Source of the DNA: Finegoldia magna
GTDB lineage: Bacteria; Bacillota; Clostridia; Tissierellales; Peptoniphilaceae
NCBI RefSeq assembly: GCF_003182075.1
Contig: NZ_QGTH01000015.1
Coordinates: forward strand, 1 to 56,405
Length of the DNA stretch: 56,405 nt
Direction: 5' to 3'
Positions 34,108 through 41,740 of the stretch are shown piece after piece. Position 1 is the stretch's first letter; every line of letters starts with the position of its first letter. The notes beneath the pieces were generated by a model, which searched no databases, was not told where the DNA came from, and saw only the letters and a program-made list of their open reading frames with translations. Made by a program: the position numbers and the translations under genes.

Positions 34108-34669
34108 TTAAAATCCTTTCATAATCTTCACTCGTGTCTATGTCCATTAGTTCTCTTTCATAATTTACATCTACATATTTTACATCATTCAAATTCTTGT
34201 TCTTAACTATTGAACCTTTTTCATCGTTTTTCAGTGACAATAATTGATTGAAAAATTTATTGGAGAAAATTACAGGATTTCCAACTTTATCATTAAACTT
34301 CAATTGACAAATCTTGTTTTTTTCAAATGAATTAATTAATTTTTCTATTGAAATTTCTGTTAATAATGGCTGGTCAGAAACTAGAAAACAAATCCCATCC
34401 ATCTCTTTGAAATATTTGACTCCTAATTTGATTGATTCGCTTTGTCCAATTTCATTGTTCGGATTATTAATAGTTTTGATTCCGATTTTTTTGCAATATT
34501 TTATTATCGTAGAATTATTCGTAATGACAACTCTATCACAAAAGTTTGATTTTGCTACCAAATCAATAATATATTCAAAAATAAATCTATTATTATATTT
34601 CAGCATTAATTTGTCAGATTTCATTCTCTTGGACAAACCACTTGCCATTATTACTGCGCCTATTTTCAA
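34085..34669 (-). CDS. mocA: MocA-type molybdenum cofactor nucleotidyltransferase
   Basis: 194 residues from TTG 34669, well spaced from AGGTGAT; the GTG at 34678 lies in that ribosome binding site. NTP-transferase fold with AVIMASGLSKRMKSDKLML (nucleotide loop), FLVSDQPLL (metal Asp) and GNPVIFSNKFF. In MocA (YgfJ) the enzyme cytidylylates molybdopterin to the MCD cofactor used by hydroxylases. First gene of the operon with yqeB and xdhC. Confidence 0.83.
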   Translation of the reverse strand: MKIGAVIMASGLSKRMKSDKLMLKYNNRFIFEYIIDLVAKSNFCDRVVITNNSTIIKYCKKIGIKTINNPNNEIGQSESIKLGVKYFKEMDGICFLVSDQPLLTEISIEKLINSFEKNKICQLKFNDKVGNPVIFSNKFFNQLLSLKNDEKGSIVKNKNLNDVKYVDVNYERELMDIDTSEDYERILNAENLFS

Positions 34670-34712
34670 AATTATCACCTAATCTATTATACACTTTTAG
34701 TTTATTGCAATC

Positions 34713-34748
34713 AAAAACCTCTTTATCTTAATTGATAAAGAGGTTTTT
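34713..34748 (-). terminator. Terminator of the pcrA-to-folD operon
   Basis: A perfect 15-bp stem (34713-34727 with 34734-34748) with a 6-nt loop, followed on the minus strand by a mixed T-containing tail; the arm itself ends in TTTTT. 10 nt past the folD stop. Confidence 0.75.
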
Positions 34749-34758
34749 GGGATAAAAA

Positions 34759-35562
34759 TTATTGTCTATTCAAAGCGCCTTCAACCATTTGCAACAATAA
34801 TACTCTTGTTGTGATTTTTCCAACGCTATTTGCCAATACTTTTACGTTAACTTCTGGATTAACATCGCCTGATAATTTTCCGTTTTCATCCAAGCTAACT
34901 CCAACATCTACTACATAAGAATCTTCGGTAAAGTAAGAATCATCAAACATTTTAGCTTTTCCAACTGCAGTTACAACCAAATCAGCGTTTTTAGTAAATG
35001 ATTTTATGTCTTCTGTTCTAGAGTGACACATTGTAACAGTCTTATTTTCTTTTATAAGCATATTGAAAAGTGGTTTACCTAAAACTAATGATCTGTTTAC
35101 GATTACTACGTTTTTAACGTCAAAGTTGTAGTATTTAACTATTTCAACAACAGCTCTAGCTGTAGCTGGATAATATGCATCTTCTTCTGCTGCCAAAACT
35201 TTTCCTAAGTTAACCATTCCCATCGCATCGATATCTTTTTCTGGAGCGATTATATATTGAATTTCTTTTTCCAATTTTTTATCTTTTAATGGTCTAAACA
35301 TCAATATACCGTCGTGTGTTTCATTTAGTTCTTTGATAGTTTGGATTAATTTTTCATTTTCTCCTTCTTCTAAAACTATTTGATCACAAGTTATGTTCAA
35401 CTTAGCGCAGTTGTTTTTTACAGCTTTTTCGTAAGAAATATCTCCTGCATTTTCACCAACTCTTACAGTTGCAACTTTAACTTCTCTGCCTAATTTTTCT
35501 ACACCATCGATAATTCTTTTACCTAAATCTTCTCTAAGTTCTTTAATGTCTAAAACGTTCAT
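34759..35562 (-). CDS. folD: Bifunctional methylenetetrahydrofolate dehydrogenase/cyclohydrolase FolD
   Basis: 267 residues from the ATG at 35562, which overlaps the phosphoesterase stop (ATGA) and follows AAAGGA. It interconverts 5,10-methylene-, methenyl- and 10-formyl-tetrahydrofolate. The active-site Tyr and Lys lie in SYEKAVKNNCAKL, the NADP site in VIVNRSLVLGKPLFNML, and the C-terminal KITTRVLLLQMVEGAL replaces the more usual PGGVGPMT stretch, so this is a divergent member. Slightly shorter than E. coli FolD (288). Last gene of the long operon from pcrA. Confidence 0.88.
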   Translation of the reverse strand: MNVLDIKELREDLGKRIIDGVEKLGREVKVATVRVGENAGDISYEKAVKNNCAKLNITCDQIVLEEGENEKLIQTIKELNETHDGILMFRPLKDKKLEKEIQYIIAPEKDIDAMGMVNLGKVLAAEEDAYYPATARAVVEIVKYYNFDVKNVVIVNRSLVLGKPLFNMLIKENKTVTMCHSRTEDIKSFTKNADLVVTAVGKAKMFDDSYFTEDSYVVDVGVSLDENGKLSGDVNPEVNVKVLANSVGKITTRVLLLQMVEGALNRQ

Positions 35563-36023
35563 AAAAGTATCCTTTCTATTTGTTCTTTTTTTGTATCGTA
35601 TATTAAAAATCCAGCTTGACCATCTCTTGGATAAGTTACAGATCCTGGATTGATAACCCAAACGCCATCAATTGTTTCATTAAAATACCTATGCGTATGT
35701 CCATACAAACACATTTTGCAATTTAAAGATTTGCTCTTTTCGACTAATCTTGTCACTCCTGAAGATACATTGTACTTATGCCCATGTGTTATGAAAATAT
35801 TTTTATCAGAAATTCTAATAACCTTGTCATATTCACCACCAGCAACATAAAAATCGTTATTTCCTTTTACATAAATGACTTCTACTTTTAATAAATCTTC
35901 AAGTAAAATTGCATCATCGCACACATCTCCTAAGTGAACGATGATGTCAATTTCTTTATCAAATAAATAGTCATAAACCTTTGTGATTTTGTTATGTGTA
36001 CCACTAATTATTGCTACTTTCAT
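35559..36023 (-). CDS. YfcE/MJ0936-type metallophosphoesterase, first Asp ligand replaced
   Basis: 154 residues, the family's normal length. Most of the binuclear metal site is present: HLGDVCDD, GNND, THGHKY and YGHTHRY, with NPGSVTYPRDG. However the first motif, normally SDTH, reads ISGTHNK, so the Asp that bridges or binds the first metal is Gly8. It may be inactive, use one metal, or act on another substrate; the family contains phosphodiesterases such as those hydrolysing 2',3'-cyclic nucleotides. It overlaps rdgB by 20 nt and folD by 4. Confidence 0.82.
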   Translation of the reverse strand: MKVAIISGTHNKITKVYDYLFDKEIDIIVHLGDVCDDAILLEDLLKVEVIYVKGNNDFYVAGGEYDKVIRISDKNIFITHGHKYNVSSGVTRLVEKSKSLNCKMCLYGHTHRYFNETIDGVWVINPGSVTYPRDGQAGFLIYDTKKEQIERILL

Positions 36024-36606
36024 TTAAACCTTTCAAGATGATTTTGGCGTTTTCGAGAGCTCTCTTCCTGTGACTAATCTTGTTTTTCTCAAAATCTTCC
36101 ATTTGTGCAAAACTTATATCGTAACCATCTGGCATAAATATACTATCGTAACCAAAACCATGTTCTCCACATTCTTCAAGTAAAATCTTGCCCTCTACTC
36201 TACCTTTAGCTTGATGAATTTCATTATTTGAATCTATGATTGTAATCACAGTTTCAAAATAAGCACTTCTATCTTCTTTGTCTTTCAATTCAGATAAAAG
36301 TTTTTGACGATTTTTACTATCGTCGCACTCATCGCCTGCAAATCTCGCAGAGTATACTCCAGGTCTTCCATCCAAAGAATTTACGAAAAGCCCAGTGTCA
36401 TCACTCATTACAATATCATCTGTATATTTTTTTAGAAATTTAGCTTTGATAAGTGAATTGCCTTCCAAAGTTTCTGCATCTTCTACTGCATCTTCATTTA
36501 TACCCAATTCGGATTTGGAATACACATCATAGTTTAAATCAGAAAGTATTTCTTTTATTTCAGAAACTTTTCCTTTATTTCCTGTAGATAAATATATTTT
36601 CTTCAT
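36004..36606 (-). CDS. rdgB: RdgB/HAM1-family non-canonical purine NTP pyrophosphatase
   Basis: 200 residues. STGNKGKVSEI at the N-terminus binds the triphosphate, SDDTGLFVNSLDGRPGVYSARFAG contains the metal ligands and FGYDSIFMPDG plus SHRKRAL complete the pocket. It cleans dITP and XTP from the nucleotide pool. It starts at the last base of the gatB stop, so expression is tied to the amidotransferase, an arrangement of convenience rather than pathway. Confidence 0.93.
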   Translation of the reverse strand: MKKIYLSTGNKGKVSEIKEILSDLNYDVYSKSELGINEDAVEDAETLEGNSLIKAKFLKKYTDDIVMSDDTGLFVNSLDGRPGVYSARFAGDECDDSKNRQKLLSELKDKEDRSAYFETVITIIDSNNEIHQAKGRVEGKILLEECGEHGFGYDSIFMPDGYDISFAQMEDFEKNKISHRKRALENAKIILKGLNESSNN

Positions 36607-38027
36607 TAGATTTTCTCTTTGATTAATTCATTGAACTTTTGAGGATTTCCTTTACCTTTTGATTTTTTCATACATTGACCAACCAAGAAACCTATAGCAC
36701 GATCTTTTCCATTTCTAATACTTTCGATTGATTCTGGATTTTCTGCTACGACTTCATCCACTATTTGTTGTAGTAAATTATCGTCATCAACTTGTAATAA
36801 TCCTTTTTCTTTGACATAAACTTCTGGGTCAAAGTTTTCATTGAACATTTCTCTCAAAACTTTTTTTGCAGTTTGATTATTTATTTTCTTAGCTGAAGAA
36901 AGTTTAATCAATTTTGCCAAATTTTCAGCAGACATATTCATTTCTTCTACTTCAATTTCATTTTCATTTACTTGACGAAGTACATCTCCCAATAACCAAT
37001 TCGAAGATTGAACAGGATCATTAGAAATTTTTACAACTTCTTCGTAGTAGTCAGCCAAGTATCCATTTCTTGTAAGAATATCAGCGTCGTATTCATCAAT
37101 CTTGTATTCGTTCATGAATCTTTCTTTACGCATTTGTGGAAGTTCAGGCAAATTATTTTTGATTTCCTCGATATATGATTGTTCCACATAAGTTTTAGGA
37201 ATATCTCCTTCAACTGAGAATCTGTAATCATTTCCTTCTTCTTTGTGTCTCATAACTATTGTAGTTTGAGTGTCCTCATCCCATCTTCTGGTTTCTTTTT
37301 CGCCGATTTTATTTTCTTTTGCCAATTGGATGTGTCTTTCTTGTTCATAAACCAAAGCTTTTGATACTGATTTGAATGAGTTCAAGTTTTTGATTTCAGA
37401 AATTTTAGTTTTAAAATCAGAATCTTCATCGTAAACATTGATGTTAACATCGCATCTCAATGATCCTTCACTCATCTTAACATCTGATATTTTCAAATAT
37501 TTAATTCTTTCTCTTAAAGTTTCTAAAAATTCTCTGGCTTCATCAGGAGTGCTCATATCTGGCTCACTAACTATTTCAATTAGTGGAACTCCCGCTCTGT
37601 TATAATCCATTAAAGTGTTTCCACTTTCGTTGTGGATTGATTTACCTGTATCTTCTTCTATGTGAATTCTTCTAATTCTAACTTTTTTACCTTTAGTAGA
37701 TGATTTTAATTCAATATATCCATTTGTGCAAAGTGGTTGGTCCTCTTGCGTGATTTGATATCCTTTAACTAAATCAGGGTAGAAGTATTTTTTTCTGTCC
37801 ATCTTAAATTCATTAGCAATGTCACAATCAAAAGCTAGTCCTGCCATGATAGCGTATCTTAAAGCTTCTTTGTTCATGTGAGGAAGTGCTCCAGGATGAC
37901 CTAAACAAATCGGACATACATTTGTGTTTGGAACTTGTCCGAATTCATTCTTACAACCACAAAACATTTTAGTTTTAGTTGATAATTCAACGTGAATTTC
38001 CAATCCTATAAGTGTTTTTAAGTTCAT
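36606..38027 (-). CDS. gatB: Asp/Glu-tRNA amidotransferase subunit B
   Basis: 473 residues from the ATG at 38027, following AAAGGAGAT; the TTG at 38042 is inside gatA. N-terminal GLEIHVELSTKTKMFCGC and VCPICLGHPGALP give the Cys4 zinc site and kinase active region that activates the tRNA-bound Asp or Glu. The C-terminal YqeY-like tail domain (about 325-473) holds tRNA. With GatA and GatC it converts Glu-tRNA(Gln), and usually Asp-tRNA(Asn), to the amide. The gene overlaps neither neighbour substantially but is cotranscribed. Confidence 0.96.
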   Translation of the reverse strand: MNLKTLIGLEIHVELSTKTKMFCGCKNEFGQVPNTNVCPICLGHPGALPHMNKEALRYAIMAGLAFDCDIANEFKMDRKKYFYPDLVKGYQITQEDQPLCTNGYIELKSSTKGKKVRIRRIHIEEDTGKSIHNESGNTLMDYNRAGVPLIEIVSEPDMSTPDEAREFLETLRERIKYLKISDVKMSEGSLRCDVNINVYDEDSDFKTKISEIKNLNSFKSVSKALVYEQERHIQLAKENKIGEKETRRWDEDTQTTIVMRHKEEGNDYRFSVEGDIPKTYVEQSYIEEIKNNLPELPQMRKERFMNEYKIDEYDADILTRNGYLADYYEEVVKISNDPVQSSNWLLGDVLRQVNENEIEVEEMNMSAENLAKLIKLSSAKKINNQTAKKVLREMFNENFDPEVYVKEKGLLQVDDDNLLQQIVDEVVAENPESIESIRNGKDRAIGFLVGQCMKKSKGKGNPQKFNELIKEKI

Positions 38028-38028
38028 G

Positions 38029-39420
38029 CTATCTCCTTTCAAACGCTAAAGCTGCATTCAATAAATTTTCTTCGTCGTGACTATTTGCAATTAGTTGCAA
38101 ACTAGTTGATATTCCTGATTTGTAAGGAATTGAAATAGCACACAATCCACTCAAGTTTACAATTACATTGAAAATACCTGAATCGTATACAGCCAATGGA
38201 TCGTCTTTTCTACTGTCTAATTCGTAAGGTAAGCTTGTCATTGTAGGTGTAGCAATGAAATCAAAATCTTTGAAAATATTTTTAAATTCTTGTGAAAGTA
38301 GATTTCTAACTTTTAAACCTTGTTTGTAAATTTTTTGGTCATTGGAACTTGCTAGATAAAAAGTTCCCATAGCAATTCTTCTCTTAACTTCTTCGCCAAA
38401 TCCTTCGCTTCTTACCTTAACGAATAAATCTCTTGTATTTTCATAATCATCTGTCAAATATCCATATCTAATTCCATCAAATCTTGACATATTAGATGAC
38501 ACTTCACTAGTAACTATTACGTTGTATAGCGCATTTGCGTATTTTAAATATTCAAAGTCGATTTCTACTAAATCGGCACCTAATTTTTTTAGAATCTCCA
38601 ATATTTCTTGGTATTCTTTGATAACTGTTTTATCTTTGCTATATTTTTTCAAATCAACAACTGCAATGTTTTTGCCCTTAAAATCATAATTTTTCTTTTG
38701 AACATTTACTTCAGATTGAATTGTAGTCATATCATTGTCATCGTGACCTGCAATTACATTGTAAGTATCCATTATATCTTCAACAGAATTTGATAATATA
38801 CCAACTTCATCCAAAGTATTTGCCATTGATTGAACTCCAAATCTAGAAATAGAACCATAAGTTGGCATAAATCCAACGACATTACAACAAGAGGCTGGTT
38901 GTCTGCTAGATCCGCCTGTGTCAGTTCCCAAACTTACAACAGCCATTTCAGCTTTGATACTGGCAGCTGATCCTGATGAAGAACCTCCTGGGATTAATTT
39001 TGTGTCTACAGGATTTTTTGTAGGTCCAAAATAACTTGTTTCAGAAGAAGATCCCATGGCAAATTCATCCATATTAACTTTTCCAACTATAACGCAATCT
39101 TCTTCTTTTAATTTTTTGATTACAGTGGCATCATAAATTGAAACATAATCCTCTAACATCTTTGATCCACAAGTCATCTTCAAATCTTTTACATTGATAT
39201 TGTCCTTGACGCTTACTGCAACACCGAACATTTTTCCCAGCTTTTCGTTGTTTTTTGCTTTTTCAATTAGCTTTTCAACTTGTTGGTCAACGAATGATTT
39301 GTCGTAAGTTATGAACACATTCAAATCTTTTTTTGATTCTATTAATTTGTCCAAATCATTGTAGAAGTCCTTTAAACTCTCAGGATTTTCTACAAATTTG
39401 TTTCTAAGATTTTCTATCAT
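38029..39420 (-). CDS. gatA: Asp/Glu-tRNA amidotransferase subunit A
   Basis: 463 residues, amidase-signature family. The Ser-cisSer-Lys triad is visible: Lys in VSVKDN, cis-Ser in PGGSSSGSAA and the nucleophile Ser in DTGGSSRQPA. It hydrolyses glutamine and channels ammonia to GatB. It starts at the last base of the gatC stop and ends 2 nt before gatB's ATG, so the three subunits are translated together. Confidence 0.96.
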   Translation of the reverse strand: MIENLRNKFVENPESLKDFYNDLDKLIESKKDLNVFITYDKSFVDQQVEKLIEKAKNNEKLGKMFGVAVSVKDNINVKDLKMTCGSKMLEDYVSIYDATVIKKLKEEDCVIVGKVNMDEFAMGSSSETSYFGPTKNPVDTKLIPGGSSSGSAASIKAEMAVVSLGTDTGGSSRQPASCCNVVGFMPTYGSISRFGVQSMANTLDEVGILSNSVEDIMDTYNVIAGHDDNDMTTIQSEVNVQKKNYDFKGKNIAVVDLKKYSKDKTVIKEYQEILEILKKLGADLVEIDFEYLKYANALYNVIVTSEVSSNMSRFDGIRYGYLTDDYENTRDLFVKVRSEGFGEEVKRRIAMGTFYLASSNDQKIYKQGLKVRNLLSQEFKNIFKDFDFIATPTMTSLPYELDSRKDDPLAVYDSGIFNVIVNLSGLCAISIPYKSGISTSLQLIANSHDEENLLNAALAFERR

Positions 39421-39701
39421 TATTCCACCACTTTCTTCAATTTAAAATAACCATACTCACGAGATTTTGCATTTTTTAACGCAACTTCTCTTGGAATTGA
39501 TTCTTTTGGTGTATCTTCTCTAAGTATGCTGTGATATTGTGGCAAAAATTCTAAGTATTCCACACCTTCAGTATCACATTCCATAATCATACTTGCAAAA
39601 TCCAATACAGTATTGTATTTTTCATATAAATCATCCACGTTTTCAGTTAACTCTAGGTTAGCCAAATCATAGATTTTTACTACTTCATCTCGATTAATCA
39701 T
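39420..39701 (-). CDS. gatC: Asp/Glu-tRNA amidotransferase subunit C
   Basis: 93 residues, usual size for this wrapping subunit that stabilises GatA-GatB. The N-terminal helix (DEVVKIYDLANLELTENV) and the LREDTPKESIPREVALKNA tail are family features. AAGGAG precedes the ATG. It lies 50 nt after ligA in the same direction. Confidence 0.93.
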   Translation of the reverse strand: MINRDEVVKIYDLANLELTENVDDLYEKYNTVLDFASMIMECDTEGVEYLEFLPQYHSILREDTPKESIPREVALKNAKSREYGYFKLKKVVE

Positions 39702-39751
39702 ACTAACTCCTTTTTAATTCATGATTAAATTTTATCATAAATAAATTAAAT

Positions 39752-41740
39752 TTATAAGTTGTCTAAGAATGAATTCAATTCATCTTCTGTCATTAATTTT
39801 ACACCCAAATCCTTCGCTTTTGTAAGTTTGGATCCAGCTTTTTCTCCATACACCACATAATCAGTATTTTTGGATACAGAAGATGAAACTTTTGCCCCCA
39901 AATTTGATAACTTATCTGTAAGTTCTTTTCTAGAATAATTCACCAAACTTCCCGTCAACACAAAAGTTAAATTATCCAATTTCTTTTCAATATTTTCAGG
40001 GTTTTTAATTTTAATTCCTTTTGATATAAGTGAATCAATAGAATGAGAAATAGTTTCGTCATGGAAAAATTCTACGATTTCTTCTGCAATTACATTTCCA
40101 ATATCTTCGATTTGAATTAATTCTTCAAACTTCGCTTCTCTCAAATTATCAAAGCTTTTATATTTTTGTGCCAATTCAAAGCTCGTCTTCTCACCAATTT
40201 CAGGAATTCCCAATGCAAAGATGAAATTAGCCAAATCAACATTTTTGCTTTTTTCAATTGCATTGATAAGATTTTGGCTCTTCTTTTCTTTAAATCCTTC
40301 TAATTGCAACAACTGCTCTTTTTTTACATCGTAAATTTCTTCAATTGATGTGATGTTTAATTTTTCAAGAAGAACTTCCAAAGTTTTTTCGCTTAATCCG
40401 TCGATATTCATTGCATTTCTACTTGCAAAATGAACCATTCTCTTAACTAATTGTGGAGTACAACTCATTGAATTTGGACAGAAAATATGGACTCCATCTC
40501 TAAATAATTCACTATGACAATATGGACAGTAATGCGGGATTTCAATTTCTTTGGTATCTTCTTGCTCAGGATTTACGACTCCCATTATTTCTGGAATTAC
40601 ATCGTTTGATCTTCTAATGAAAACTTCTGAATTCAATCTTACTTGTTTTCTTTCAATATCGTCAATATTATTAAGTGTAGCTCTTTTTACAGTTACATTC
40701 CCAATTTCTACAGGTTCCAACAAAGCCGTCGGAGTTACTTTTCCAGTTCTTCCAACATTCCATTCCACTTCTTTGACAATTGTTGTAAATCTTTCAGGTT
40801 CAAATTTGTAAGCTATTGCCCATCTTGGAAATTTATTAGTGTAGCCTAATTTTTCTCTAGTTTTAAAATCATTTACTTTAATTACCACACCGTCAGTCAA
40901 CACGTCAATTTCATTTCTTAATTCAAAAATCTCATCAATAAATCCTGAAATTTCTTCGAATGACGTAGCGTGTTTTTCGTATGGATACAATTTGAAATAA
41001 TTATCTTTCAAAAATTTCATCATTTGTTCTTGAGTTTCAAGCCCGTTTTCTTCCAAATAATTTACATTGTAGAAATAAGCATCCAAGTTTCTTTCTCTTG
41101 TTACCGCTGGATCTAAGTTTCTAAGAGCTCCTGCTACTGCATTTCTAGCATTTTTTAGTTTTGGTTCATGAGTTTTATTGTATTTTTCTAATGAAGAAAG
41201 TGGCATGACTCCTTCGCCTTGGATTTCCATCAATCGTGTGTCTTTTATTTTCAATGGAATTGAATTGATAGTTCTCACTTGGCTTGTAATAACTTCTCCG
41301 ATAGTGCCGTTACCTCTTGTAGTAGCCATTACCAAATATCCACCGTCATAAGTCAAATTTACTGTCAAACCGTCAAACTTAAATTCTACATAAAATTCAA
41401 CAGTTGGCAATTTATTTACATGATTTTTATTGTAATTTTCTACAAACTCAATGGTTTTATTGACCCAATTTCTAACTTCTTCTTTGCTTTGCGCTTTTCC
41501 TAAACTGTACAAAGTATTCAAGTGCACATGCTTTTCAAATCCCGATAAAACTTCTCCACCAATTCTATTTGTAGGAGAATTTGGTAGAATAATTCCCGTC
41601 TCTTTTTCAAGATTTACAAGCTCATCATACAAAACATCGTACTCTGAGTCCTCAATCAAAGGATCGTCCAAAGTATAATAATGAAAAGCGTATTTATTTA
41701 GTATGTCTACTAAATATTTTATTCTGTCTTCCTTTTCCAT
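39752..41740 (-). CDS. ligA: NAD-dependent DNA ligase
   Basis: 662 residues, full length. The Ia domain is followed by the adenylation domain with the nucleophile Lys121 in VEFKFDGLTVNL; Lys-Phe-Asp replaces the usual Lys-Ile-Asp, an accepted variation. The Cys4 zinc finger follows (CPYCHSELFRD and CPNSMSC), then helix-hairpin-helix repeats (LEGFKEKKSQNL, IPEIGEKTS) and the C-terminal BRCT domain (about 585-662). It seals nicks in replication and repair. It starts on the last base of the pcrA stop. Confidence 0.97.
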   Translation of the reverse strand: MEKEDRIKYLVDILNKYAFHYYTLDDPLIEDSEYDVLYDELVNLEKETGIILPNSPTNRIGGEVLSGFEKHVHLNTLYSLGKAQSKEEVRNWVNKTIEFVENYNKNHVNKLPTVEFYVEFKFDGLTVNLTYDGGYLVMATTRGNGTIGEVITSQVRTINSIPLKIKDTRLMEIQGEGVMPLSSLEKYNKTHEPKLKNARNAVAGALRNLDPAVTRERNLDAYFYNVNYLEENGLETQEQMMKFLKDNYFKLYPYEKHATSFEEISGFIDEIFELRNEIDVLTDGVVIKVNDFKTREKLGYTNKFPRWAIAYKFEPERFTTIVKEVEWNVGRTGKVTPTALLEPVEIGNVTVKRATLNNIDDIERKQVRLNSEVFIRRSNDVIPEIMGVVNPEQEDTKEIEIPHYCPYCHSELFRDGVHIFCPNSMSCTPQLVKRMVHFASRNAMNIDGLSEKTLEVLLEKLNITSIEEIYDVKKEQLLQLEGFKEKKSQNLINAIEKSKNVDLANFIFALGIPEIGEKTSFELAQKYKSFDNLREAKFEELIQIEDIGNVIAEEIVEFFHDETISHSIDSLISKGIKIKNPENIEKKLDNLTFVLTGSLVNYSRKELTDKLSNLGAKVSSSVSKNTDYVVYGEKAGSKLTKAKDLGVKLMTEDELNSFLDNL

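Noticed and set aside
39702-39751. T-box or other riboswitch upstream of gatC
   Set aside because: Only 50 nt of AT-rich spacer after ligA, with no room for a leader structure.
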